NCBI RefSeq assembly: GCF_003073045.1
Contig: NC_037597.1
Span: 26,612,158-26,676,157 of the forward strand
Origin: Pomacea canaliculata
Lineage: Eukaryota; Mollusca; Gastropoda; Architaenioglossa; Ampullariidae
DNA: 64,000 nucleotides
Direction of reading: 5' to 3'
The notes beneath the pieces are model-generated. The model did no database searches and was not told the origin of the DNA. It saw only the letters and a list, made by a program, of their open reading frames with translations. The position numbers and the translations under genes are program-made. How positions within the stretch are numbered: position 1 is the first letter of the stretch; each line of letters starts with the position of its first letter. Of this stretch, positions 12,501-22,700 are shown piece by piece.

Positions 12501-15500
12501 TGGAAAGGCAGGGGACAGCACTGAAGCCATTCAACTGCATGTTGTGCAGATGCCTTCGTGCTGTGCAGACATTCTTCAGTCCCAACAGCCAGTTATAGTA
12601 GCTCTCTGAGGACACCTGATTCCAACAGACATGTCATGATGAAACAGTGATAAAGGTATTTTAAAAAACTTATGGAAGAACTGCAAAATATTTTTTTGTA
12701 ACTTTGTGAAAGTTGCTATCACAAATGTCATGGATAATCTAACTATGGAGACAACACATGCTCACTCAAAGAAAGAGACAGGAGATGTACAAGTGCATAT
12801 GCATGCACACCCCAACACACAAAAGTTAAAAAATATACATAATTTTGACTCACCTTGTATGCAAGGTCAGAGAAAATTAACTCTGCAAAAGAAAACTGGC
12901 CATAGCGCAAAGCTTGTCGGGCAATCCTATAGGCCTGCCAGCTCTCACATTTCTCCACAGCTAATCGCAGAGTTGCCTGCACATCTGGTGGCATTAACTG
13001 TTCTCTTGCAGCTTGGAACACTAATGTACACAGCTGAACCTGCACAGCACAAGTGGCATGAGTCACAAATCCTTCCTTTCTTGTGCTTTCAGAAACTGAT
13101 AATGGTTTGTTGGGGAAGATAGTGCAATAAATTACCAAAATATGAAAGGACTTCATCCTTTTCACTGCATAATCTCCCACTTTGTAAAACTCATGCTTGC
13201 TTGTATAGCCACACATATGATCACACTAAGTTTTCTAAAAATGGATGCAACCAACCAAAGAAAGCACAAAAATGTGCGTAGACAAATGAATTAAAATGAT
13301 TCCTGAAGCAAGCATATATGTGCACATTTGCACAGACTTATGTGCATGCACGCACCTGAACATGGTCACTAGGAAGCCCCTCTATCGTCCACTTCTGCAG
13401 CAGTGCCAAATAACTGGAGGCAGAACCTTGAAGACTATCTGGAAACTTGTTTCCTACTGCTGTCAGTGCTTCACACACCAGCTGGGCTGGTTTGCCTGGA
13501 GCCATATCACAAATTCCACATACATACCTGTAATCTTTAGTCATCATCGCTGCCACACAAGCAATCCTATTGACCAGCACCTTAAAATGACTTCTCTCCC
13601 TTCAATACCATGTTCTTCAGATTATATACTTCATGTCATGAACATTCAAGGATGTAATTTAATAACACACTAGTTCCAGCTATTGACTTTAGTGGCCATT
13701 ACTTTTCCACTGCCTCCTGCAGCTATTGCACAGTCTTCTGTAAATGAAAATTGAGGATTTACTGAGCTATGTGCCTATGATGCTTTAAAACTGTACCCCT
13801 GAACAGCATAGGACAGTGCAATTAAGTGTACAAACTGTACCTGTTGAAAATTCCACAAGCTGACAGATTATGATTACTATTTGTACCTGATATCATGCTG
13901 ATCATCTCTGTAAGAATCTCCACAAAACTGCTTGCTATTTCTGAGTCCAAACTACATAGGTCCACTGCTGCCTTTAGTACCGCCTGCAAGATAAAATGTT
14001 CTACCATTTTCTCAAATGATGCTTGTATGCAAAACCAATCGTCACCGCATCTTATTCATTCCATGTGCCATTCACTTGATAAACTCTATTGGCTGTGATC
14101 TTGTACTAGCCTGAGGTGGCCTGGGGTCACCCACTGTATCTGCTGTTGTTAGGAATATGTGTGTGTGTGGGAGAATGAATGTGCATGTGAGAGACACTAT
14201 TTAAACATGTACATTTATACTATCTCTTTTATATCATATATATATATTATTGCTATTACGAGCACTATTTTAAACTGCTCCTAGGGATCAATAAAGTTGT
14301 ATTGTATTCAAAAGTGTAAACACAGGCATGTTTAGTTGGGTTGCTGCTCTTGGACCTATAAAGGTCAGCTGTTGACAGCCATGCTAGATGATGTGTAGGT
14401 GCAAGAAAACAGTACCTTCAGATCCTGCTGATTCTTCCCCACATCTGTGAGAGCCTAGAAAGAAAAATGTCTGCACAGCGCTTACAACTTCACTGGGAAT
14501 GTCACCAGGCATCCCTGCAACATTCAGCAATCTTACATAACATATGTTGACAGCAAAACGGATTCAAAAATTTGATTCAAAGAGGTTTCCACTCATGACC
14601 TTTTCATAGCCATACAGCAGAAATCACCAAGTATAATTCATAAATTATACACACCACTCATAATCGTGGAATACCTGCTACGTTACTCGCATATATTATG
14701 TTCAAGTTATATCACAACAAATTGGTCATTATAAACAGATGGCTGAACACTGCTCAGCAATATCACTTCTATAATAAAAGAATCAACTGAAGATGAAAAT
14801 AAGATGACTTTGACATTATGCAGACCTGGAGAGAAAAACAATGTTCTTTCATTGCCCTTTCTCAATCTCCAGCCAGCAAAGAACATCAATTTATATTTAG
14901 ATGCTATCTTCTAGATTTTTCCCAAAGGATCACAGGTTCTTCTACTTTCCCGAAACCTCAAACCGTTAACACAGTATGTGTAACTTTAATGTTTCTGATG
15001 TATTACTACTAGGCTACATTAATATTTTTCAAATATTTAAAAGACTATAGAAACAAACTAAATGTAAAGAGACTTACTTGAGGCTTTTGCAATATGTGTG
15101 AGAACCTGAATGCTTCGGGCAGCAAGGCTAATATTTTGGTCAAAACAGCACTTGTAGCATGCGCACTGATCTTGTCAACTGAAACAAAAGGCAATCACTG
15201 ACAAGCTCTGACTTCCAAATTTCTCTTTCAAAAAACAGTTCTTAGCAAAGCAGGGCTGCCTTAGCAATTTTCTTCTTTAAAACATATTATAATCCTCACG
15301 TCTGTCTCAAGGAAAGGTATATAAATACAACATAAATATTAAAAGAGACTTACTGGTGGCTCTAGATAGAAGTTTTAAGGCCACTGATTCACAAATGGCA
15401 TTCAATGCACACACAGCCATTACCCTCAGCTGTGGAGATGATGTCTCTCCAAGAAATTGATTACTTCCTGCAAAGAAAGACAACTGACAAATTTTGCCAC

Positions 15501-18500
15501 TTTCCTTTCTTGAAATCTGCTAGTATAGATTAAAAAAAGTCAGCTATATGAAGAGAATAAATGATTCAGCAAGCAAGTCTGCTACTTTTCAAGGAATTTG
15601 TCATTACTACTCAATAATATTATTTGTCAATAAGCATTTTGAAAAAAAGGCAAAACTCTCTTATGCCTTCTAAATGGACATTAAAAGCTAGGACAAATTA
15701 AATATTAATATTTTTCTCCACTGCCAAATATACCAAAAGTTAAACATGAAATTTTCCTTGTAAATTACCTTTCTTCAGAAGTTGACAATTCTATTAGGAA
15801 TTTAGGGCTACAACTGCTATTTAACCAAATAAATTATTATTCCTGGTCAGTAGGGTTAGCTATGGCTGATTGAGACCCCTCTGAACCCAGGTGAATTCAC
15901 CATATAACTACAAAAAGCTCTGAAAAAGGGAGATCTGCAATGTTTTTGTCAATCTCTCCCACTCCAACCCATACAAACACAGGGAATAATGGGAGGTTTT
16001 TTTTTTTTTTTTTTTTGCCTTTATAACTTGCGGAGAGCAGCCAGCCTGTAAACAGATGCACTGCAGAGAAGAACGCATGCCAGAACGAAATTGTTTGCGT
16101 TACACTGGGTTATGGGTCATCTTTTTCTGTGAAGTTCTATTCCCAGATCATTGCCTGGACATTGTGGAATAACTAACTCACACTTTTTTTTGCATCAGCT
16201 GAGAATTGCTTTTCACCAGGCATCCTGCTTTCTTTATCCATCTTTACCTTTCTTCCCCTTCTCACAAGTTCTTGAATGTTTTGTTTAGGGGATCGCTGAC
16301 ATAACCATCAGTCTTTTATCTCGTGTCCTTGTCCTGCTGTGACTTCTGATCAGGTCTTTATCATATGGTATCAGGAAGTTTTTCTGCTTACCACCCCTTC
16401 CTTTGGTTTTGACCTCGATTCACTGTACCTTGTGGGCAGTTGATCACTGACAAAGATTGATTTATTGTTTAGATGGCTGGTAGCTGGTTACCCCTCAGCC
16501 CTTCTTTTGACCTTAGGATAGAAGCCTCATTTTGCTTGGTTTCTGGTGCAGTTACCGCTTTCATTCCATCTCACATTCAGGCAGGTAAAGAGGGAGCTCC
16601 ACTCCTCTACCCCAAAGGGAAGAAGTTACTCCACAGAGAAGGATCAATGGCCAAGGAGTGGCAACAGGAGACATTTAGCTGTCCCCAGAGTCTTTAAAAG
16701 CCATAAACCAAACAAAGAGACTGCGGAGCTCTCTTTTGCAGAACTTTTTATAGTGGTCTAGGGCAGATGCACCTGGGTTCTGTGGGCCTCTAGCTTCCAG
16801 GACTGATAAACCCAATGACCAAGGGCAATAATTCATTTGGTTACAAACCAGTTGCAGCCCTCAAAAACTAGTCTGGTAAAGGTAATGAAGAAATAGTGAA
16901 AAGAATAACAATTGATGTTTAAAAAAAAAAGCTACCTCCACATCGCTGGTCTGCCAAAGATGTGGTCCTCTCCTTGCTAAGAGACAGAGGTTCCGCAGGC
17001 AGCAGAGGTGAATATCATGTCGTGGGTCTGACATAAGCAGTTGCAGAAGTCGTGCAACATGTGGAGCAACATTAACCAAAGACTGGACAGCTAGTCGAGT
17101 CATGGTGTCCAATGTCAGCAAGACAAATTTCTTTGCTGGGTAACCCTCCAGGAGAGACTCACACACTGCAAATGCCTGACAACAAATAAATAAAAAAAAA
17201 AGTCAATAAAAAGACTTGCCCAGAACACTAAATTTACCTTCATGTTTTAAAACAAAAGTCATTTCCCTCCTAATCTTTTGAAGTCCAGATCGAAAAAGTG
17301 AGAGAAAGAGAATGTTAAAGTACGCAAGATAGCCACTGATATTCATTAACCAATCACATACTGGAAAACCTCAGCGACTTACTTGTACACTAAATATTTT
17401 ACACAGTGAGCATTAGATAAAATCAGCAGTGATGTCAGTACTACACTTTGTAATGATATCAACAAAATTTTGCACAACTATCACCTTACTTGGGCTGCTG
17501 TATCGGAATCATGATGCATATGACGCAAACTGGGGATCAACTTCACTTTGAGGTCAACTGGTGTGGCAAGTCCAGACAACATGGCAACCATTTTGCTGCA
17601 TATCGTTCTTGCAAACGTTCTACAACCCAACAAATCCACCTAAGCAAATGCTCCACATAGATTATAAGTACAATCGACATCTTAACGTTCACAAAAGTTA
17701 ACATTTAAGCAAACTCCTAGCATTACACATTCATGTTTCCACAGAACATAGAGAAGAGGTGGACTCACCACAGAATCTCATTTCACAAAAATGGTGGTTA
17801 TTAGAGGGTACCAATCTATTAAAATACAATCACAAACTTTTGATATATCACTGATATGATCAGTGGCTCAAGAAGATCAGAAAAAAAAAATCCTTTTAAT
17901 CTCACTCATATATTTTTATATCACAACAGAACATTCTATTCTCTATAACAAAAGATGTTTTTCAGACTTTAGACATTAGCGTAGGCTCAAGTGCATGACA
18001 GTCTCAAACTAGAGAAATTCCTATGAAATGTCCTGAAACAACATTAAGAATAACAAAGTCAACACTTACAAATGCTGAGATATGTTCTCACAAAAAAGGA
18101 AAAGCAGAGATAAAAAATACTTAAATACTTATAAGACAACTGTATGTCACACAGAGATTTCTGTAATGTTCTTATCAAGCCTCACTTTGACTTTTCAGAG
18201 AATTTATCTGCAGCAAATATGGATGCTTCAACTTCAACAGCATCATGTGAGTCGAGAGCAAGGATGATACTGTGATGAATTAGAGTCTTCTCGGGAACAA
18301 TGCTAGCGATGCTGCCCATCATTCTGTGACCAAAATCACAAAATCTTCAGCTGTAGGCATAGGCCCATAAAATGTGTTTAACTCAGGAAGTAAAAATTTT
18401 ATTCTCAAAGGTTAAATAAAAAGTGCTTCTATCATGAATGCATAAGTGAGGAATATTCTAGAATTTAATGATCATTGTCTACAACGATGAAAAACACTTC

Positions 18501-19792
18501 TCTTTTCATTCCCCTCCATCTCTCACCTACCCCACCTCAAAATAAAAAAGAAAAATAGAAAGAACGTTTTATTTTACTACATAGACTTTGAAAAGAAAGA
18601 AAAAGATCCTTTGGCTGATAATCCTAATAAACCTTAACTAGTGAATTACCTTAGAGTAATGGCCCTGGCAATTGGATCATTGCTGTGAATAACCCCAAAA
18701 ATCCTCCGAAGAAATTCGTCCACATTTAGAATTTTATCTAGATGTTTTTCACTTTGCTGCACTACACGCAGAATGTTAAGTCTGATGAAGTTATTACTGT
18801 CAAACAAAAAACAAAACAAAACAAAAGAACATACATCATACTTCTAAAACATATAAAATGCAACTTACAAATGTTAAAAGTCAGGTTTTAATGTTATTGT
18901 GTAACTAAAAAGATAAAAATAAAGCATGCAGGAAAATATAACCAGCCCCCTAGTCTATTTACCTCCTCTTTTACTGCACACAAGATGCTGTTGATGATAG
19001 ATTAAGAATAAGTCTGAGTCAATTAAACAATTACAGTGAAAGCTTTACTATAATTATACTTATAGTTATACTATAGTTATAGTTTATATTCTTTTCACTC
19101 TAAAATAGTCTGTTTTTTTCTCAAACCATAGAGTGATCTAGTTTAAAATCTGAGTTAGCTTCAGGACATACCCTCCACGGTAAACATCAGCAATTTTCAA
19201 GAGTGCAGAATTGATCAAGATTGGGAAGGGGTACTTCTCAAAAAGCCGTGGAAATTTGACGATGGCTTCACACTGTATACCTATTTTGCCGGACCGAAGA
19301 CCTACAACATACAGTACAATCAGCTTGTAAATTTTTAAAAAAAGTAAATTTTAGACTTGATAGTGGAAAGACTCATATGCATAGTTATGACAGTGTTTCT
19401 ACAAGCAGATGCCACTGACAGAGGAGAGCGAGAGTGAAAAGCTGAAAATAAAAGGTTTTGGGTAGTTAACTGGTGATTTGCACTTTCTCGGCTTGAAGTT
19501 AAACAGCATGAATAATGGTTTGGAAGAGCTAGTGTCGTATCCTTTCTTCATCTGACTGCTCGACAACAAACTAAACAACTAAACCTCTTCAGCACTTGGC
19601 CACTTAGATCGTTGCAGTACATGTCCAAAATAAGGACCACATATACATTTGGAGAAATTTCGTAGTTTTGGAAGAATGCACAGTCCGTCAATCAATACCT
19701 TTATCAAGTTCTGTAAGTGCCGAATTTGCATCTTGCTCTTGCTCGGCTGAAATGCCATCAGCAGTGCTTCGTGGGATGAAGGAGGCAGACAT
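6533..19792 (-). CDS. INTS7: Integrator complex subunit 7 (INTS7), complete, 20 coding exons
   Basis: INTS7 is a helical-repeat subunit of the nuclear Integrator complex, which binds the RNA polymerase II C-terminal domain, cleaves snRNA 3' ends and terminates transcription. Exons (5' to 3' on -): 19792-19699, 19301-19172, 18796-18650, 18323-18186, 17619-17490, 17175-16936, 15790-15769, 15467-15354, 15170-15078, 14444-14416, 13983-13841, 13566-13356, 13039-12854, 12615-12460, 11542-11289, 10063-9998, 9039-8883, 8117-8019, 7442-7242, 6820-6533. Phases agree and total 2898 nt, about 965 residues; human INTS7 is about 962. Matching stretches include EQDANSALTELDKG, KFPRLFEKYPFPILINSA, SGLATPVDLKVKLIP, YRIARQALRYG, HPLEFQCEYVRL, FFQQLQSTNVK and HNEYFSTSF. 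The weakest junctions are exons 9-12 and the exon 15 donor (11288, GTCATA). The C-terminus is poly-Ala, not the Gln-rich tail of vertebrates. Confidence 0.96.
10792..10879 (+). repeat. Two-copy tandem duplication, 44-bp unit
   Basis: Bases 10792-10835 and 10836-10879 align from end to end with a handful of substitutions; both units start ACAATGT and contain GGGTCA(A/G)CATCAAAGGA. It lies in the INTS7 intron between exons 15 and 16 and has no coding meaning. Confidence 0.75.
12230..12395 (+). repeat. LINE 3'-end fragment in INTS7 intron
   Basis: The piece ends with a pattern of 'gctctta...gagtgctatataa' followed by an imprecise ATT-trinucleotide run. The same terminal design ends the better-preserved LINE fragments at 21830-22668 and 55090-55497. 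It is probably a short 5'-truncated copy of that family lying antisense to INTS7. No protein is readable here, so the call rests only on the shared 3' end. Confidence 0.4.
14120..14312 (+). repeat. Possible 3' end of another retroelement in INTS7 intron
   Basis: The block ends with 'gggatcaataaagttgtattg' type sequence followed by a short TATTG reiteration. Many CR1, Rex and RTE type LINEs end this way in animals. A GTGT-rich and TA-rich microsatellite stretch (14157-14250) precedes it. There is no coding remnant, so family assignment is not possible. Confidence 0.3.
14416..14444 (-). other. INTS7: 29-nt short exon (exon 10) of INTS7
   Basis: The block reads VGKNQQDLK and links exon 9, which ends in phase 1, to exon 11 in phase 0. 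To keep frame the acceptor must be the second AG of a CTAG-n9-AG pair, so the nearer AG at the end of the T/C tract is skipped. The donor is GTACTG. The equivalent vertebrate segment is also short and variable, so this is plausible but unproven. Confidence 0.6.
15769..15790 (-). other. INTS7: 22-nt microexon (exon 7) of INTS7
   Basis: Exon 6 ends in phase 0 at 16936, while exon 8 needs one extra base to stay in the INTS7 frame. A 22-nt block with AG before it (15792-15791) and GTAATT after it (15768 downwards) supplies seven codons plus one base, reading NCQLLKK and completing a Gly with exon 8. This restores the frame and fills the length gap seen against vertebrate INTS7 at this spot. The call rests on frame logic; no transcript evidence is available. 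Confidence 0.7.
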
Positions 19793-19989
19793 GACTGACG
19801 CGCTATGAGGAGCCTTAGAGATATTTTACCTTTTTTTTAAAAAAAAATATTGCATGAAAATAATATAGCATATGTTAAATAAATGACGCAAACTTTATAA
19901 AATATAAGGGGATTTTGTTGTTACAGTTTTGTCAAAGATATTAAATAAAAGGGAGCAACCTCGAAGTCACATGATCGCTTTGACACAAA
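19793..19989. promoter_or_regulatory. Bidirectional INTS7/COMMD1 promoter
   Basis: Only 197 bp separate the INTS7 ATG (minus, 19792) from the COMMD1 ATG (plus, 19990), so both 5' UTRs and the shared promoter must fit here unless extra upstream exons exist. The COMMD1 start sits in CAAAATGGCGGAC, a near match to the YY1 initiator-type motif in which the ATG is part of the factor site. GTCACATGATC about 25 bp upstream is an E-box of the CACATG class. The rest is AT-rich with no TATA box in a convincing position. Confidence 0.7.
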
Positions 19990-21375
19990 ATGGCGGACGA
20001 CAGCAAAAGTTTCCTTGCGCTGTTGAACGGACTGGCTAGAAGGAACTATTACGGACAGTCAGAAATAACAGATGAATTTTTGAAGGAACAGATTTATCCA
20101 GAAACATCACAAGAAGACTTTGAACACATTCAAACTAGATGTAAAGGACTTTTAAAGGTATTCAACTCCTGTTAACTTTAAAGAGAAGTGGGTGGAATGC
20201 ATTCTCATTCGTTATATGTATGAGGATGAAGAAATCACGACATATCTCTGCGTGTCTTACATGTGCAGTATTGTATGCAGCGTAATAATCATTTATAGAA
20301 GACGGTGAACGTGATACAATATAAAATACCAGCTATAAATACACAGTTTTTCTTTTTGAACAGAGCATGGTGTTGGGTGATATGGACATGACTCAGCTGG
20401 AGGCTTTTCTTACAGCCCAGTGTAAGAAGAGGGATGCTCCTCTCACAGAAGAGCAAGCTAGTGCAGTACGAAAATTCTGGAAATTAAATAAAAGCAAAAT
20501 CCACGAAAGCATTGTTTCACAAACAATGTGGGGCAATAGGTTAGAGAAGATATTGTGGAGAATAGACTTGAAATCTCAGTCCCGTCATGTTAACCAGATC
20601 AATGCACCATCAGCCATAATGGAACTTCATATTGGAGACAATCTTCAGAAAGACAAGGTAAAGTGGATGAAATGTCAGATATTATGCATATTTATGAGAT
20701 TACTAATTATATCAAAAGGGTTTTGAAACTTAGTATCATTCCCACATCTGCTGTTAATGGTAAGGTGTATAATTCAGGATATATATATATAGAGAGAGAA
20801 AGCACAGTTTTATTAAACTTGTTTATTATGCTTTACCATGCTAAAATGGAGGCACAGATGTCACACAGCAGCCTGCTAGGCATGTGAGCACTATTGTACA
20901 TAAACTGATAACACACAATATACACACACATAGGGTGAAGGAGACCAGAGTACTGAGGGAAAAACCACTGATGGTTAGACCTGTAAACAGATGTTACATT
21001 CTGAGAGAGGTATGGTAGAGCTGACATTCAAACCCATGACACCAGATTCTCATTGTTGTGGTAACGGTCGTTTTAGCCAGTGCGTCACCAACCAAAACTA
21101 TTTTATTTAGCAAAAAGTCATAGGACAAATTGATGTAGAACCACATCAACCCAGCCATTTTGACCTTGACCTGAAGACATCCTAACCAAAACCACATCAG
21201 TATGCAGCATGCATTATTAGACAATGCTGTTTGAAATCTACCTAACAATCTGTTTCCTTTTTCTGTTTAGGCAGTGGATGTGGTACGGTTTGAAATGGAT
21301 GATGACCGGCTATCCAAAGTTCTAGCTAGCATGCAGGAAATTGAGGAGCAAATCAATCAGTACATTCAGAAGTGA
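19990..21375 (+). CDS. COMMD1: COMM domain-containing protein 1 (COMMD1), complete, 3 exons
   Basis: COMMD1 is a small scaffold of the COMMD-CCDC22-CCDC93 (Commander) assembly that recycles endosomal cargo, and in mammals also affects copper handling and NF-kappaB turnover. Exons 19990-20157, 20364-20657 and 21271-21375 are all in phase 0 and give 188 residues; human COMMD1 has 190. The N-terminal helical domain carries DMTQLEAFLTAQ and KFWKLNKSKIHES. The COMM domain begins around residue 118 with the conserved WRIDLKSQSRH and continues into the third exon with VVRFEMDDDRL and a terminal helix ending INQYIQK. The start is fixed by the first ATG, with a good match to the family's N-terminus. 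The second intron holds an antisense SINE. Confidence 0.97.
20830..21095 (-). repeat. tRNA-derived SINE in COMMD1 intron 2, antisense
   Basis: Read on the minus strand, the element starts near 21095 with an A-box-like GACGCACTGGCTAAAACG and a B-box-like GGGTTTGAATG about 40 bp later. It then has TTTCCCTCAGTACTCTGG followed by CTCCTTCACCC. The same order (promoter boxes, then a GTACTCCRGTTTCCTCC-type core) is seen in the element at 38110-38355, also on minus, so the two appear to be copies of one family. Confidence 0.6.
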
Positions 21376-21829
21376 GACTGGGAGTGTGTTAGAATGATTT
21401 AGTTTTCCATCCAGGCGGTGATGTAATATGGCTGAAGTCCTGACTGTATCTGATAAGGTAGTGTACCAAGATGTACGGGAAACATAGTAGTTATGCCACA
21501 AATGATGTATTTCATCATGTGAATGGGAGTGAAATGTAGGCTGCAGTATCAGTTGTTTACTCTGATGAATGTTGGTGATTTTGTGCATCATGGGTGTTTA
21601 GATGCATATATGCATATATGTGTATGTGCATGCACATGTTTTGGTGTGTCTGTGTATGTTTGCATATTTTCATTTGTGAATTAAATGGTGATTATAATGA
21701 TGAAATCATTTTTAAAATTAAAATATCAACACGGTCTTTTTTTCTTTTACTTTTTTGTAACTTCTAGCTTGCGGCAATCCCAACATTCAGAACTATATTT
21801 TTCTTTCAAGGAGGGAGCGGGATAGAGGC
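21376..21829 (+). other. COMMD1 3' flank, no further gene seen
   Basis: After the COMMD1 stop the sequence is non-coding, with a GT/CA-rich patch at 21600-21670. There is no clear AATAAA close to the stop; an ATTAAA at about 21681 is the nearest variant signal. The 3' UTR boundary is therefore open. Confidence 0.4.
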
Positions 21830-22668
21830 TGGTTCCAACTTTAAAAAGCTGTCTGCCTAGGCAAGATCAGCGCATTTGTCACATTCTGTCTACACGTGTT
21901 ACCAACACTCTTGTCTGTGCGTTTGTTTTATCCAGACTTGATTACTACAACTCCTTGCTTGCTGGCTGCCCTGAATACCTTCTTCACAAACTCCAGAAAG
22001 TACAGAAGTCTGCTGCACGTCTGGTGCTTAGAGCTCATAAATAGGACCACACCACACCTCTCCTTCGTTTTCTAATTTGGCTTCCCATCCGTTCTCGCAT
22101 CCAGTACAAACTGTCCATGCTGAGTTTTAATTTGTTTGCTCGCACGTGCCCTGATTATTTCTCCGAACTGCTTTTACCTTACATCCCTGCTAGACAACTC
22201 CGCTCCTCGTCTGATGATCATCACCATATTCTTCCTGTCACCAAAATAACAACAAATGGCCACAGGATTTTTGGTTACTGTGCAGCGTAACAATGGAACT
22301 CTCTTCCTTTCCATATCCACTCCTACCCAACATTAAATCCTTTAAACGTGCACTGAAAACACACCTCTTCTGTAAACATTACTCCTAACAACCTTTCCCA
22401 TAATGCTAGCCCTTTTTCACACCCTGCCTTTTGCAATATCATGTTACTCTCAGCCCTTGTTCTTATTTGGTTCCTCTTTGTGTTTTCTGTATTTTATTTT
22501 ATTCTGCGTTTAGTAGGGTTGTTTATTCTTTTATAGCTCAAATGTTATTTGTTTTCCTGTCCCTCGTATGCTGTCCATATTTCATTTTTGTGTTAAACGC
22601 TAAGAGCATACTCCTTATGAGAGTGAGAATGCGCTTTACAAATTTTGCATTTATTATTATTCTTAAAA
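21830..22668 (+). mobile_element. 5'-truncated LINE, C-terminal reverse-transcriptase end
   Basis: Broken reading frames give the typical post-RT segment of CR1/L2/Rex-like LINEs: SRLDYYNSLLAGCPEYLL, then KLQKVQKSAARLVLRAHK and LLRFLIWLPIRSRIQYKL, later WNSLPFHIHS. The stop after the RAHK segment and a frameshift near 22290 show that it is dead. The element ends in 'gcgctttacaaattttg' plus an ATT-trinucleotide run at about 22646-22662, the usual microsatellite-like 3' end. The endonuclease and the catalytic RT motifs are missing, so this is a truncated insertion. Confidence 0.8.
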
Positions 22669-22670
22669 AA

Positions 22671-22700
22671 ATTACTGTTTATCCTCCAGTAAACAGTAAT
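22671..22700. repeat. Perfect 11-bp inverted repeat (hairpin)
   Basis: ATTACTGTTTA at 22671-22681 and TAAACAGTAAT at 22690-22700 are perfect complements with an 8-nt loop. It sits directly downstream of the LINE's ATT tail. It could be a target-site hairpin, a small hairpin element end or chance. Confidence 0.7.

Noticed and set aside
13510..13541. A 32-bp intron inside INTS7 exon 12 (GTATGT ... CTCCAG)
   Set aside because: It is too short to splice and not a multiple of three; the reading frame is open straight through it.
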